A stretch of 64,000 nt of DNA, from positions 3,478,618-3,542,617 of the forward strand of contig NC_052032.1 of NCBI RefSeq assembly GCF_015832195.1. Direction: 5' to 3'. Each line of letters begins with the position of its first letter. Position 1 is the first letter of the stretch. Shown piece after piece: positions 1-12,800 of the stretch. This DNA comes from Motacilla alba alba. Its lineage: Eukaryota > Chordata > Aves > Passeriformes > Motacillidae. The notes under the pieces were generated by a model, which was not told the origin of the DNA, did no database searches, and was given only the letters and a program-made list of their open reading frames with translations. Position numbers and translations under genes: made by a program.

Positions 1-1470
1 ACTTGGAGAGGCCAACCCTGGTAATTTGTAAATAAATGAGGCCGAAGAGCAGTTCTGAGCGCTTTGCCCAAGGCAGAGATCTCTGGGGTGAAGTCAAAGC
101 CAATAACTAAAAGGTCTCAGACCTACAGTCATTGCACGAAACCTCGTCAGACAACCTGGAATGCCATATGGTAGCTACGCTCTGGCAGAAGCTCCTTTAT
201 ACCCTGGAGATGTTTTGTTTAGTGATAAACTTTCCTCACCACATTTCCTCATCTTGTCCCTGTGCTTTCCAAAGGAGCTCCAGGCTCCCTGCTACTGTCT
301 CACAGCTGATTCTCTTCTTCACCTGTGCCTTCAGTAAGATCCTACACGAAAACTTGTATTTCTAGAAATACGAGAATGTATTTTACCTGAAGAGGTTTCA
401 AAGAGGTCCAAACACATGTGCTTTTGGCAGGGATCAGCCCTCCATGCCTGGAAATGCTGCCACCTCTGCCTCAAATCACAGCATACAAAGTGCTATAAAG
501 TAATGCTGCCTAAATGTTTACTTCTAAATTCAAATCTATTGGGACCTGAAGGAACTTTCAGGGAAAGACAGAAACCAATCAACATTTGCCTCAGGAAATG
601 TCAATACCTTTCTCGTATTTTCCCCACCCAATGTTGGCTGAAGGCTGGGTTTTATCACCAGGCTCAAGATGCTTCTGGGGGGAGGAAGAGAAAGCAAGAG
701 GGGGATGTTAATGCCTTGGTTCCTGGAACCCAATGGCTGTTGAGATTGCCCATTGCATTTCAAGAGATTTAAAACCCAGAAAAGAATGTTTATATTCTTT
801 CTCAATGCAGATAAAATAACCCAAACCACAAATTTATAGAGGCACAAGACTCTTAGGACTGAGAATGGAAGCTCAAAACATGTTACTTATTTATAGACAG
901 CATGTTTTCTTTACTCCCTCTCATGATGCTCATGACGTTTGAGTGCTTTACTCATGATCCTTATTTGCGGGAAGGGAGATAAGGACTTCTGAGTCTGACC
1001 TTCCTTAGCTCGGCTGCTGAGTTCTTTATACCCTTGAGAGATACCACAGGCATTTCTGGTCTGCCTTGTCTGCTCTTCCTGAGGCCTTTGGGCTGGTGCA
1101 GCTGCTCTGTGAGATGCTGTACCACATGGGCTGCCTGGGCTGCAGAGAAAGGCTCTGATAAGGAGCTCAATTAGCACTCCCCCAGATGCCAAGCCCCCAT
1201 GCTAATTAAGCATGTGTCCACTGGGAGCTGGCTGCACCCTGCAGCAATAGCTGTGTGGCCAACCCAGGCTCTGAGAGGAGCGTATGTGCATGAAGGACAG
1301 GGCAGAGGTGCTGCTCCAGAGCCCAGTGTCACGCACAAACACGGCCTCAAGCTTTCCAAAGTGGTGCAACCACAAGATGCTCCTGCCAGTGGGGCTTGGC
1401 TCAAGCTTGGCTGATCTGCCTGGGCTTGGTGCCGTGTTCCTGCAGCCACGAGACTCTTGCTGTCAACTCC
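1..1470. other. Unique noncoding stretch
   Basis: No gene or recognisable repeat is visible. Short ORFs occur on both strands and overlap one another. None has a recognisable domain, a start context or a splice-bounded pattern that would make it credible. The first 900 bases are AT-leaning, and GC content rises towards the CpG cluster that follows. Confidence 0.6.
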
Positions 1471-1477
1471 AGCAGCT

Positions 1478-1725
1478 CGGCGAGGGCAACCCTGGCCGGC
1501 GTCCCACACACAGCGTGATGGATTCTCCCTCCCCTGGCAGCGTGGCTACCACCACCCGTCACGCCGAGCCTGAAAACACAAATCCTGCCTTGGCTGAGGT
1601 GTTACACGCACGTCCTGCCATCGCTCCCTGGCTGGCCACAGCCTGTCCGTGCCTCCTGCACAGCCCAGGCTCGCGGGGCTCGCACGCACCCAGCCCCACG
1701 CCGCCGAGGCAGCTCCAGCGTGCTG
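1478..1725. other. CpG-rich cluster, possible orphan CpG island
   Basis: CG dinucleotides are dense here (for example ctcggcgagg, ccggcgtccc, cacgccgagcc, ctcgcggggctcgcacg, cacgccgccgagg) in a window where CG is otherwise rare. By eye there are roughly twenty CG sites in about 250 bases. In vertebrates such clusters often mark promoters or enhancers that stay unmethylated in the germline. A TTTTAAAG motif lies about 80 bases downstream, near 1802, but I see no credible first exon. It could also be GC drift in a recombination-rich region. Confidence 0.4.
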
Positions 1726-1729
1726 ACAC

Positions 1730-4700
1730 ACACACATCACACCCTGCCTTGCCAGCCCTTCTCGCTTCCTGTTCCAGCTGAAAAACAATGCCGAGGCCTC
1801 CCTTTTAAAGCCCTCAGCGGAGCAGCTCTTGGCATTCCATGCTTCCCTGCTGCCCAGTGATCTCAGCACGGAGACTGGGCACGAGGGATGGGGGCCGGGC
1901 TTGGGCTGTGCCAGGACGTGCAGAATGGAGCTGCCAGAATGGTGCCCCAAACACACATGGGTGGGAACAAACCCATCAGACCCTGCGCTGTGCTCATGGG
2001 ACCCAAACAAACTGTTCTCTCCCATTCTTCCAGTCTGGGAGTGTCCCCAGCTCCCAGACACCAAGGTGAGGGGCTCTCAGGAGGCTTGAGTGGGGAGTGT
2101 GTTTCCTTGTCCTGATACCCACACATGAGCAGCATTAGACCTCCATCCCAGCATTTACTGGAGCTAAAAGCATCCATAAATTACACACACAGCTTCCCTG
2201 AAAGAGTCTTCTTGAGCAGTGTGGGAGCCCAGGGGTGCTGCAGGGTGGAGCTTTGGGTGTTTCACCCCCAGCCACATGCCATGGGCTGTGAGTGGTCCAG
2301 GAGCCACCCACCCACTCCTGCCTCCCCACCGTGGGCTTGTACATCCCCTGCAGAGCTTCCCAGCCACTTCCATTGAGGAACATGGAGCAGGAGTGGGGCT
2401 GGCCTGCCAGCAGCTGCCTGGGCAGGCATGGAAAGGGGTGTGTGTGTTTAGTACGAGCATTCCCAATTCAGAAACCATTAGAATTTAAAAAGAAATCAAA
2501 TCAAATAAAAAGCAGCCGGTCCACACAAGCCACAGGAATGCAGCTGAGCTTATTGACGACTCTGTGATTTGCAAGAATTAAGAGAGGTAAATGAGAGCAA
2601 CCCCCCCAGTCTCTGCAGCAAATGCTGAGCAGACAATTAGCAAGGGGTGGTTTTGGGAAGGAGAGGATTTCTTGGTCTATTTGTTGGGCTCTGGCTTTGG
2701 GCTTGCTCATGCCATGCCCGTGTCCATGGTGCCAGGGGAGGGCTGGTGTCCTGGCAGGGGACTGACCACACTGCATCCCTGCTGGGCCCTGCTGGAGCCC
2801 TGGGATTTGGGCAAAGCCTCACAGGGCAGTGGTCACTCTTGTGCCATCTCCCTGGGGCTGGCACTGCCACAAGTGTCTTCTGTTGTTCATTGTCTTTGGT
2901 TCCAGCTCTGCTTTTCCATGGTAAGGAAACAGTGGACAGTGCAATCCTGAAAAAAATCCCATCCTTTAGAAAGCTCTTCTACAAACCAAGAAAAGCACCT
3001 TTTATAACTGAGCTGCTTTTAACCATCTGTGACAGCTGACCTGCTCCCATCAGCGGGATGGAGGAACAGGTTAGCAGCAACTGGTGCCACACTGGAGTAT
3101 CAAAACCTTGCCATTACACCAATACATGGGGCTGTCAGTAAACTGTTCTCACAATTCACACTTCTTTTTTTCCCAGGACAGCAAATGCTGTGAGACTAAT
3201 CATTACCCTTCAACAGATGACTCCCAACAAAACCAGACCACAGTTGTCAGATGTACCTGCCAGGACATGCCTCAGGTGTCTGATGCCTTTTGGAAGTGGA
3301 TAAAACAGTGCCCATCAATTACTGGAGGAAGGAGGCAGGAGGAAGGCACAGGCTGCTCTGCACAGCAAGAAGCTGTTTGATCAGGGAGACCTTGGGAAAA
3401 GGGCAGAGGAGACTTATTTCTGAGACAGTGAGGGCAGGTGGAGATGCTGTGGGGCTGAGGACAGGCTTGCACAGCTTGAGGTCCATCTTTGCTTTGTGTC
3501 AACCCTGGGAAGGTCAGCCAGGGTTATCCAGGCTGCAAGGTTGCCTGAATTGCAGCAGATGCCATGGCCATGCTCAAAAAGAGTGACTGGAGAGCATAGT
3601 ACTTCTCACAGGGAGCAGGGCAGGGCCAGTGATTGCTGATGAATTACAGGGCTGCAGTGTGGGACAGTGTCACTTTGGTGTCACAGCATCCCACACCGTG
3701 CTGCCCCAGGTCTCCTGAGCTTGCCTTCTGAGCTGTAAGGCCGCAGAGGGCCAAAACCTGGAGCAGGCAGGTTTGGGTGCTGGTCCCCTCAACCCCTCAG
3801 CAGCATCTGCCCTGCACCTGAGCCAAGCTGTGATCCAGATTTGCACAGCTCTCCCTCCTTTGAGCACTTCATCAACCTCCTTTTGTTTCAGATCCTTGTT
3901 AAACAGGATCCAGACAAAAGATGAAGGGGAAAGAAAGAAAGAAATTAATTAAAAATCCTGACCACTCCTTGCTACTGCCTGGATCTATTGTCTCCCTGAC
4001 AAAGAAATGCCCAGCAGGGCATTCACCTTCCCAGCCTCAACCGGGCATCTCAATTTCCCAAGATTTCCCTCAAAACACTGTCAATAACCCATCAGAGTAG
4101 TGATTCCCATTACTGCCATGGCTGTGAAAGAAGGCCTTGATACACAGGCCACCTTCTGTTCCCCAGAACCCTGCTCCTGAATGATACCTGTGTTGGACGG
4201 CCAAGATTCCATGGGAGCCCCTCTGCCAGCCGGACACCTTGTGAGCAGCAGCGCCAAGACTGCCTTAGGAGAAAACGTGTTTCACTGGAAACGAGGGGAA
4301 AATGCCAGACAGGCCATGGCTTCATCCAGAAGGTGCAGGAAGGTCACTGCCACCCTCCTGGCTGTTGCATCCCCTCAGTGTCTTCATCACCACCCTGGGG
4401 CTGAGAGCTCCAACAGAGCCACTGTCCCTCCTTGCCTTTTTCTCTGCCTTATGATCTCCTCCTTTGTCCCCCGTGATCCTTGCCCCTGTTGCAAGAAGCA
4501 GATAATGACTCCCCCTTCCCTCCCTCTCTGAGTACATCCTTCCAGGAGCAGCTTTACCCCACTGCAGAAGGAAGAGCAGAGCAATCTTCTCTGGAGAGAA
4601 GCTTGGAGCTCCTGATGGAGATGGGATGTGGATGAGAGAGCAGCTCCTTGGCGTGGCAGCAGGACAACACACCCAAAACAGCCACCCTGACACGAGATAA

Positions 4701-6900
4701 CGTTAACACAGCTGATGTTGCAACACTGGGGCTTTAGCTCCTAGGCACTCTCCAAGGAGCAAGGAGGATTTAATTAGCTGGGAGATGCCCCAGCAGAATT
4801 GTATGGTGTCCCATAGCGATGGCTCCCAGCTGTGAAGGCAGAACCGTGGCAGAAGAAGCAGGACCATCATGGAATTACCAGCTTTGGAGAGGATGGATAG
4901 AGAGTGTTTGAGGTCCATATTTCTTGGCAGTCATCATGTCCTTGCTTTCGTCCTCTGGCTGTGAGGATGAAGATTTGCAGATGTGCTTCTAAAGGCAATG
5001 CAGTGAGAACTGGCCCAGCTATTCCCAATATTCCCTGTTTGTCTCAGGCTTGAGGCAAGGTGTTCCCCCCACTGCCTGGAAAGGCCACAGAAGGTCCCAC
5101 TTTAGGCAGAATGTGAATTGTAACATCCTTTGGTGGAGTGAAGAACCAGAAGGAGGTGATAATAAGCCACTGCAGGCTGGTGCTTTTGTCTCCAGTGAAG
5201 CAACAGCAGCTCATTAGTCTGTGAAGTGCCAGAGTCCCTGTTCTGCTGGGATGCCCAACAAAGCCCTTGGACGGAGGTCAGATGAGTTGCCTCTGACTCC
5301 CTGTGCCGCTGGAACAATTCCTACTGTGACACAGCTTGGGTTGGTGCCCAAAGCTACCAACTGAGGGCTGATCCTGCTCGGGCTACAGAGCAGGATCAGT
5401 GAGAGCTGCAGATGGATCGAGCTGTCCTTGGTGCAGCAAAGGAGGGCTTTCCTCAGGCTCTGCATCCTCTGTGTCCCTGAGGCCCTGCCACAGCCTTTGC
5501 AAGGGCACTGCAATGCACATCAATCCCTCCAGCTCCTCAGGGCAGGGTGTTCCCTGGCAGCACCTGCATCCTCTCTTCCTCCTGTGCAACACCTGCTGCT
5601 GTCCCCATCAGTTTGGGATACCCAGCCCTGCTCCCTCAGCCACAGACACCCCACAGCCCCCAGGCCCAGCTCTGCTGAGGTTGGAACTTGGAGGGTAAGT
5701 TTTGCTTTTAGGGGAGGTTTTGCTTGTCTTTGCACTGATCTGTGGGTGGGTGGATTTCAGCCTCATCTCACAGCATTGGTCCTGGGTGCCAGGTGGGTTA
5801 TCCCAGAGCGACACATCCCTTCAGTACCTTCCTTGAGCCACTTATGGGATGGCTGCCATCCTCCTCTGTGAGAAGAGACAGCAGTGCTCGGGGTGGCTGT
5901 GACTGCAGGGGATGAGCAGGAGAGAGGGAATAAATATTCAGAAGGAGAGAAAGAATGAATACTCTTCCTCCAGATGTGCCAAGGAGAAAGGAGAGACAAG
6001 CAAAGCCCTGGACTCCTGCAGGGAACTCCACAATGGGAATGTTCACAGCTAACCATCCCTGCTGCTCAACCTACCAACACTCTGCAGAGCTTGGCCATCA
6101 CCGGCCCTGGGGACATGGGCGAGAGGAAGGTTGTGACCCCTGGCAAATTGGGAAATCTTTGCCCCTCCCAACCTCATAGTTCCTCTAAACAAGAACCAGA
6201 CACTCCACAGCGTGCTACCCCTGGAGATCCCCTTGGTAGGGCTTGTTCTCATTCTCCTGGGGGCTTGGCTTCCATCTGGACTGCTGGTTGAAATCCAGCC
6301 TGGGCTGGTAGTGACTTCAAAAGGCAGTGTCATCTGAGGAGCAGTGGGTGGTCCACGGCAAGCAAGCTGATGGCTGACTGTTCTTATAAAAGGCACCACA
6401 GAAGGGCCCCCTGCTTTCAGAAGAAAGGCAAGGGCTGCACTGACCACAGGGAGCAGGGCTGGTCCTGGGCCTGAGGGACAGTCACCTTAGTGAGCTGTGC
6501 ATCCCTGACAGCAGAGATCTTGACCTGTCTCCATTGAGTTTGTCCCCAGCACCACTGGCCAGCCCTGGCTTCACCTTCCACAGGCAGCAGAGTGAAACAA
6601 AGCCCAGCAATAACGCATGGGAGAGGGGCACCCTCTGAGCATCCCAGGCAGGATCCCAATGAGACAAACTCCAGCTGGGCTCTGGGAGCTCAAGGGCAGC
6701 CAACAGGGCCCTGCAATGGCCTCAGTGTTGGCACGGAGATGGTGGCAGGCAGGGATGCTGTGTGCCAGCCAGAAGGGTGCCAGCCAGATGTGCAGTGCCC
6801 ACTGTCCCTGTGCCCCAAGGCCCCCAAATCCAGGGGCACAGGGCAAGGAACTGGCAGTGAGCAGGAGATTCTCACAGGTCCAGCAGGCAGACAAGGAGGG
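1730..6900. other. Unique noncoding stretch
   Basis: About 5 kb of mixed-composition sequence without a supported gene. ORFs of 60-150 codons appear in several frames and on both strands at once, as expected for moderately GC-rich noncoding vertebrate DNA. I see no CR1, SINE or LTR signature. Short splice-like motifs occur (a gtaagt at 5695) but do not bound any open, domain-bearing exon. Confidence 0.6.
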
Positions 6901-6901
6901 T

Positions 6902-6930
6902 GGAGGGCAGGATGGGGGGGGGCAGGGGGG
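6902..6930 (+). other. G-rich tract, potential G-quadruplex
   Basis: Three G-runs of three, nine and six bases are separated by very short spacers. The nine-base run can supply two of the four G-tracts, so the motif satisfies the usual four-tract quadruplex rule on the plus strand. Such motifs can stall polymerase and are often gaps or errors in assemblies. Folding is inferred from the pattern only. Confidence 0.5.
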
Positions 6931-8120
6931 CCCAAAACAAATAATAAAAACAAAATCCCAGTAAGCATGTTAGAATTCGTTTGAAGTGCAGAGGAGCTTT
7001 CAGGCAGGGTTATGCACATCTCCCAGCCCGGCGTGATTTACACATTCCTTGCAAGCAAAGGAATCTTCCCTGATTTGAAGTAAAACAGATGTTTTGGGGT
7101 TTTCTTCCCCCCCCCTCCCCGCCCTCTTTTAATCACTTCTTTATTGAAATGATGGCTATGCAGCCAACAAGCTCAGAGCAAGAGCCCTGCTACCCTCGAA
7201 GCCAGGACTGGAGACCCTCTGTCCTGTGCCACAGGAGAACCCCTTGTCAGTGACTGTGTTTGGGCTTCCAGAGGTGTGGAGCCAGCCCTGCTCTCCTGCA
7301 AATGCTGCTCCAGAGGCATAACTCCCTGCAGGTTTCTTTCCTTGTTTTTCACTCTGCAGGAAAGGATTGTAACTCCCTGCAGTTTTTCTTCCTCTGCAGC
7401 TACAGCTGATCCTCCATCCCTGCTCCAGCAGCCCAGGTTCAGGAGACCTTCTAACCTCCACCACCAGTCCAGGAGATGTGTTTGATGGTGGGACTCGCCC
7501 TTGTTCCCACACCTCAGTGCCACACCTCACCCCAGCTGCGCTCTGTGCCAGCAGTGTGGATTGGGAAGGGCAGCCTGGTGCCTGGTCCATGCCCAGGGAC
7601 TGGCAGCAGCAGTGCAGCTCACACACCCCAAGTGAAACAACTCAGCACAAGGAATGGTGCTGGGCAGGCTAGAGCTGGGATATCTGTTAATTTCAGCACT
7701 ATGGGATTTCAGTCAAGTTACTTTGCCTCTATTTTTGTCACAAGTTTTCCGCCCAGGAAAATTATTTGGGGAAGGAGCATCCATTTCCCAGAGGGATGCA
7801 GAGCACCAAGTGCAGTGGGGCTTCTGAGTGCTGGTTGATGCTGCAACCTACCAGCACAGCCATGCCCTTGATTTTACACTCAGAACCATAAGTCATGGCC
7901 AGTAGCAAATCCATCCAGCTGCCCCATCTTCCTTTTCTGTCTCTATTTTTTTTTTTCCTTTTAAACCCTGTTGTTCTTTCTCAGCGCTTCGTTGGTGGCA
8001 GGGTGGGAAGGTTTTTTGTAACACATTCACGTACCAGTGGGACTCACTCCCATCCCCGTCTGGTACAAGAGATTGCACAAGAGAGAGAAACAAATGGGGA
8101 TGAGGAAATGCGTGTTTATG
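6931..8120. other. Unique noncoding stretch with C-tract
   Basis: No gene is recognised. A C-rich tract lies at about 7107-7125. A partial direct repeat is visible: taactccctgcag occurs at 7319 and again at 7370, each followed by a T-rich segment ending in ctctgcag. A poly(T) run lies at 7947-7957. ORFs here are short and overlap on both strands. Confidence 0.55.
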
Positions 8121-8129
8121 AGAGGCAGC

Positions 8130-8315
8130 GCTGTCATCGTGAGCAAGGGACCCCCCGCAGGAGAGCCGGCCTGGGAGCCAGTGGATTTCCATTCTCTCCT
8201 AGCACTCCATTCATGCCTCGTTTCATACCTCCCTGGAGACTGGAGCCTGGCCGGGGTCCCACGGCCCCGTGCGGGACTCCCACCCCCTGCGCCGCCTTCT
8301 GCGATATTTGTTGTT
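8130..8315. other. Small CpG cluster
   Basis: About a dozen CG dinucleotides fall within some 185 bases (agccggcctggg, ggccggggtcccacgg, ccccgtgcggg, tgcgccgcc), against a CpG-poor background. It may be an orphan CpG island or a regulatory element. No first exon or TATA-like motif accompanies it convincingly, so the assignment rests only on base composition. Confidence 0.35.
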
Positions 8316-9290
8316 GGGTGGAAAGAGGGAGATGTTGTTGTCTCATAAAAATGATGAGTTGAGAAAGAGCAGCAGCTTTTGCCATTGCATGCACTCCTTG
8401 TTTTCCTCCTGCAGCAGAGGAAGGTCTTCCCTCCTGCACCACCTCTCCTTTGCCAGGCTCCTTGTGCTCCCCTGCTGCTCATCCTGGCAGGGCTCTTCCC
8501 TAACATCCACCATGGATTCTCTCACAGACCTTCCTGCTCATGCTGTGGCTGCTGCCATGAGCCTTCTCCTGACCTGATCAGGAACCCTCTCTCTAATCCA
8601 AACCACATTGCTGCCTGATACGATACAGTCACCGGTAAATAACCTTGACTGCAGCGGTCTGGAAGAGGCAGGGATCCTATATCACTGCTATTAATGATTT
8701 AGGATTGTGCATCATTTGCACATGACACAGAGAGGGTCTCATGCCTACTCCCCACACCCAGCCACCTCCTCCAGGACAGTGCCTGCACCCCCTCACTTCA
8801 GGTGGCTCTAAGTGAAAGCCACCTGGGTGATAATTCCTCCTGCCTGACGCTGGTGCGCACACAAGGAATGGGAATGGCCGATTTCTGCACACCCTTGTGT
8901 GCTGCAGAGCTCCCAGCAATGGGGCTGGGGCTCCCCCACAAACAGGTGGGGTATTAATAAAACCAAAAGTAATTGCCCAGGCACACATACTACAACCCAC
9001 TTGGGTCCCTCTCCCGTCTGCTCCTGCAAGCTCCTGCCTCCCCCTGCTTTCTCCACACACCTCAATTTCATTATCTCTGATCTGGAGCTGCCCATTACAT
9101 GCTTTTTGCCAACATAAATATTTAATCCCGGTGCATTGCACGGAAAGGCCCTTGTGGAGTTAATCCTTCAACTCATGTTTCCACTTGGAAAACAATTTAG
9201 CGTGTGGCGGGGCAGCAGGTACGAGGCAGGGACAGAGCCCAGAGCTGGAGGTGGCCTGGGAGAGCTCAGGAGCTGTGTGTGGGGTGATGC
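8316..9290. other. Unique noncoding stretch
   Basis: No gene, RNA gene or known repeat is recognised. ORFs on both strands are below 160 codons and mutually overlapping. Confidence 0.55.
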
Positions 9291-9291
9291 A

Positions 9292-9366
9292 GGTGGGCTT
9301 TATGCTGCGGGGTGGGCTTCATTCCATGGGCTTCATGCTGTGGGGTGGGCTTCATGCTGTGGGGTG
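9292..9366 (+). repeat. Short tandem array, about 19-bp unit
   Basis: Four tandem units of a ggtgggcttcatgctgtgg-type motif are present. The first has tttatgctgcgg and the second and third are shortened to about 17 and 16 bases. Unit-to-unit identity is high enough that the copy number is probably variable among individuals. It lies in unique sequence with no adjoining gene. Confidence 0.75.
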
Positions 9367-9790
9367 TCTCTTCTGCAGCTCTTCTTCACTGGGGTGGCTC
9401 TGCTGGAGCAGGGATCAGGAGGGTTTGGATAGGTAATGGAAAAGCCACAGGGGTCACTGCAAGCTGCTGCCTGGCAAGGGAGGCACAAGGGGAACTGCCA
9501 AGGGGGACCCCAGGTGCAGCACTCTGCTGGGCTTCACCAGTGTTTGGGACATCCTGTACTCTGCGTGCTCTCAGCTGCAACAACGTGGAAAGCCCGGAGT
9601 TTATGAGTTTGCTTCACCTGCCAGGGTGGGTCTAAGCAGCCACACAATCCCACACTGCTCCACTGAACACCTCTAAATTCACCTGCACACCCAGAGGCTA
9701 CTTACACCAGGATCTGGCTGTGATTTTACCTGTGGGCTGTGGAGTAGGGTTATGGGATGACTGGTGTGTTTATGGGGCCATGGGTTAGCT
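9367..9790. other. Unique noncoding stretch
   Basis: No gene or repeat is recognised between the tandem array and the 73-nt hairpin. Confidence 0.5.
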
Positions 9791-9863
9791 CTAAGGAACC
9801 TGCTGTGGTACAGGACAGACCTTCAGCAAAGTGAGATGTCCTGCACCACAGCAGGTCCCTTAG
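9791..9863 (-). other. 73-nt hairpin-forming inverted repeat
   Basis: The two arms are 9791-9817 and 9837-9863, 27 bases each, with a 19-base loop. They match at 25 of 27 positions. Both differences are A opposite C on the plus strand, so a minus-strand transcript would pair them as U-G wobbles and form an uninterrupted 27-bp helix. The total length and loop size resemble an animal precursor microRNA hairpin, but I do not recognise either arm as a known microRNA. A small foldback transposon remnant is the main alternative. Strand is assigned from the wobble argument only. No promoter or transcript evidence is visible. Confidence 0.7.
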
Positions 9864-12800
9864 TCCTGAGATGTCCAGTGCCAAGTTCAAAGCTATAAAG
9901 AGCATGGACAGAAGTGCACCCTGCTCCTCATCCATCCACCTCTGTGCCCTCAGGAGGGCAGCACCATGGGGATGCAACACCACAACACATCCACCAACCT
10001 AACAAAGCTCTCAGACCCAGAGGGGAGGGGCGCAAGGGGCCAAGACTACCCTGCAATGTAGGGCCAAGAGTACAACTTGTGGCAGCTGAAATGGTTTGAA
10101 ATCCTTCCCCTTACATCAGCAGTGACGTGTCCAAACACTGAAGAAATATTTTGGTTTCAGTTGCTTTGTCTGAGAGGTTTCCCCAGCAGCCTGGGGTGGG
10201 TGTCCTGGAGACCAACCAGCCCTCCCCAACATCCCTTGCCCCATGTGAGAAACTGGGGTGTGCAGGACACATCCCCACAGACCCTGCCCAGAAGGGCTGG
10301 AAGACTGGGATGTTGTAATGATGCAAACCAGTGGGAAGGAAAACATGAAAGTATCCCAGCCCTTCTGGTTGGGGTTGTGCAATGAGATTAGGAGGGGAGG
10401 CCACTCCTATAGCTGCAGGGCAGTGGGAGATGCTCAGAGGGAAGGAGAAAACTGGCACGCTCCAGACCTAGCTCAGGTTGCTGCTGCCATGGGTTGCCCT
10501 GTGGTTTCCCTGGCAAAAATCAAGAGGAGAAAAGATGGAAGACAAGCAACAGACCCTGATCCAAGGGTATGACAGCCCAGAGCTGTGGCAAGATGTGTCC
10601 AAGCCCAGCTCACTGCGCAGGTGTTTGGACAAGCATGTCCCTGTGACCCACCTTTGAGCTCCCTTCACACCCATCCTGCCAGGGCAGTGTCTCCACACCC
10701 AACGCCATCCAGTGAAAACAGGACCCCACCACCCCTTGAACAACCAGCACCAGCATCCCACAGACCCCTACTTCTTTTTTTATTTTTTTAAAACCTTTAC
10801 ATCATGACATAAGCTTTGGCTCCAAGGGTTTTTACTGAAAGCCAGGGTATTTTTTTCCCCTTCTCATAACAGAAACCATATTGCTGTATAATCAAATTTA
10901 TCTCATTCCTGATGAGGGAGGCAAGTGTGTGTGTGTGAGGTGAGCGGGAGCAATGAGGGCACGTGTGGTGGGAGCAGTTGCTCTGAAGGTACGCCAAGGA
11001 AATATCCTTGGGAGTGGCAGCAGATGGGGGTGCCCAAGCAGGGACCAATGGGCCACAGCTCAGCACAGAGCGTCACCCACAGCAAGCCCCACCTCCCCAC
11101 ATGGCTGCCACCTCTGCAGCCCAGCAGAGATGCTCCTCAGCTTTTTCTCCCACGTTACTGTGGATCTCCTCACTGTACTGGAAGCCCAGCAAAGGGTGTG
11201 GTTTAATTTTAATACATGTTTTACAGGTGGGAAAACTCAGGAAGAAGCAGCTACTTTGAGGTTACTTTTTTTTGATGTCTGTTTTGCTGTGTCACAGATT
11301 CAGCTGGAGCCAACAGGAGCTGTGGCTCTGACTGTGAAGCCTCGAACATGATGCTCCCAAAATGGAGATGTCTCAATTTACTGGCTACATTTGCAAACAC
11401 AGGCAGGGGGGAACAACCCAAACCCCAAGGAATAAATGAAAGGCCATTTGAGATCTGGGCAGGGGCTCCATTGCCTGCAGCTCTCCTGTGACAAACTCCC
11501 TGCAGAAACTCCCAGTTCTCTGGGAAAGAGCCATAGCCCTGAGGGGGAGAAGGGGTGGCAAAGCTGGAGAGGTCACTTTGTGCTGATAAACTCCACTTTG
11601 GCATGATCAGGAGGTGGGTGCTTACTGATGTAATGTTCTGCACAAGTCAGAGATTAAAAGAGATTTTTTTTCAAATAACACACAAACAAAAGGAAAATGA
11701 AAATGTAACAAAGTGTTCTCTGGGAGACAAGGCTGGTGAAGGACTCTCTGTGCTGTTGTTAAAAGAAAAGGATGGGCTGGGATGTACTGCAGGTGTCCTT
11801 TGGAAAAATGAAACAAAAAGAAAAGTTTGACTAGTTTTATGGACTTGCAGCCATATATGAGAGAAATGCACATTGCTGGGCTGAGCTGGGACAGAACTTG
11901 TAGCTCATGGCATCCAAACTTTGCTTTTGAGAGTGGACAAAAAGATGGGCAAGGTAGGATTAGCTTGTGACTTACCCTTTTTATTCAGAGAAGTATCACT
12001 GTCAAATACCTCCACCTTTGGGGACCTGGGGTCACACCCGGAGTCTGTCTGAGCTGATAACCCCCGGGCTGTGGGGATGGTCTGGGTTCAGATAAGACCT
12101 GTGGGCTCAGCAGTGACTGAACACCTGGGCAGCACAGGAGCTGGTCACGTCCTTCCTCGGCCATGTTTGTGGACAGAATCGTGCTGCTTTTGGCCACTCT
12201 TTAGAGCCTAAATAAGCCCAAATTATGGGCTTGAGTTGTCTGGAAATATCAGGTAGAGCTGCAATGGGCACTGGGCAGCTGTCAATCTTCCCACTCTCAG
12301 ATACCTGGGTCCCAGACTGCAAAAGGAAATTAGGAAGAGAATACAATTCTTTGCAGGAGGCATCTCTTAATTACCTGACCAAAAAAGCAATTCTAAGTGT
12401 TCTCCTGAAGTGGGGCTTCTGTGAAACATGAGCATGGCCAGCCCTCACCTCTGCTCAGCTCTAGATCACCGAGGAGCTCCAGGCACGTCACACCTTTCCC
12501 TTCCAGTTTCCCTTGCTAGGACACAGCCAACAAGGACATTTGTCCTTCTCCTCACTCCCTTCTTCTCTACCAGATAAAAAAAGCAGGATGTGCCCAGTGT
12601 TCCTTGTGTCCTGGAACTGGAGTGTGTTCAAACTGTGCTGGAAGAATCAAACCAACATGGCCCTCAGCTTTCCAGCCTTCAGGACGAGGGTGCTCTGCAC
12701 CATGGAGACCAGATGAACAAAACAAATGGCTCCAAGGCAGTAGCACGATGCAGGTTTGGCTGGCTTAGAGCAAATCAAAGCCAGCAACGCCCGTGTTGAT

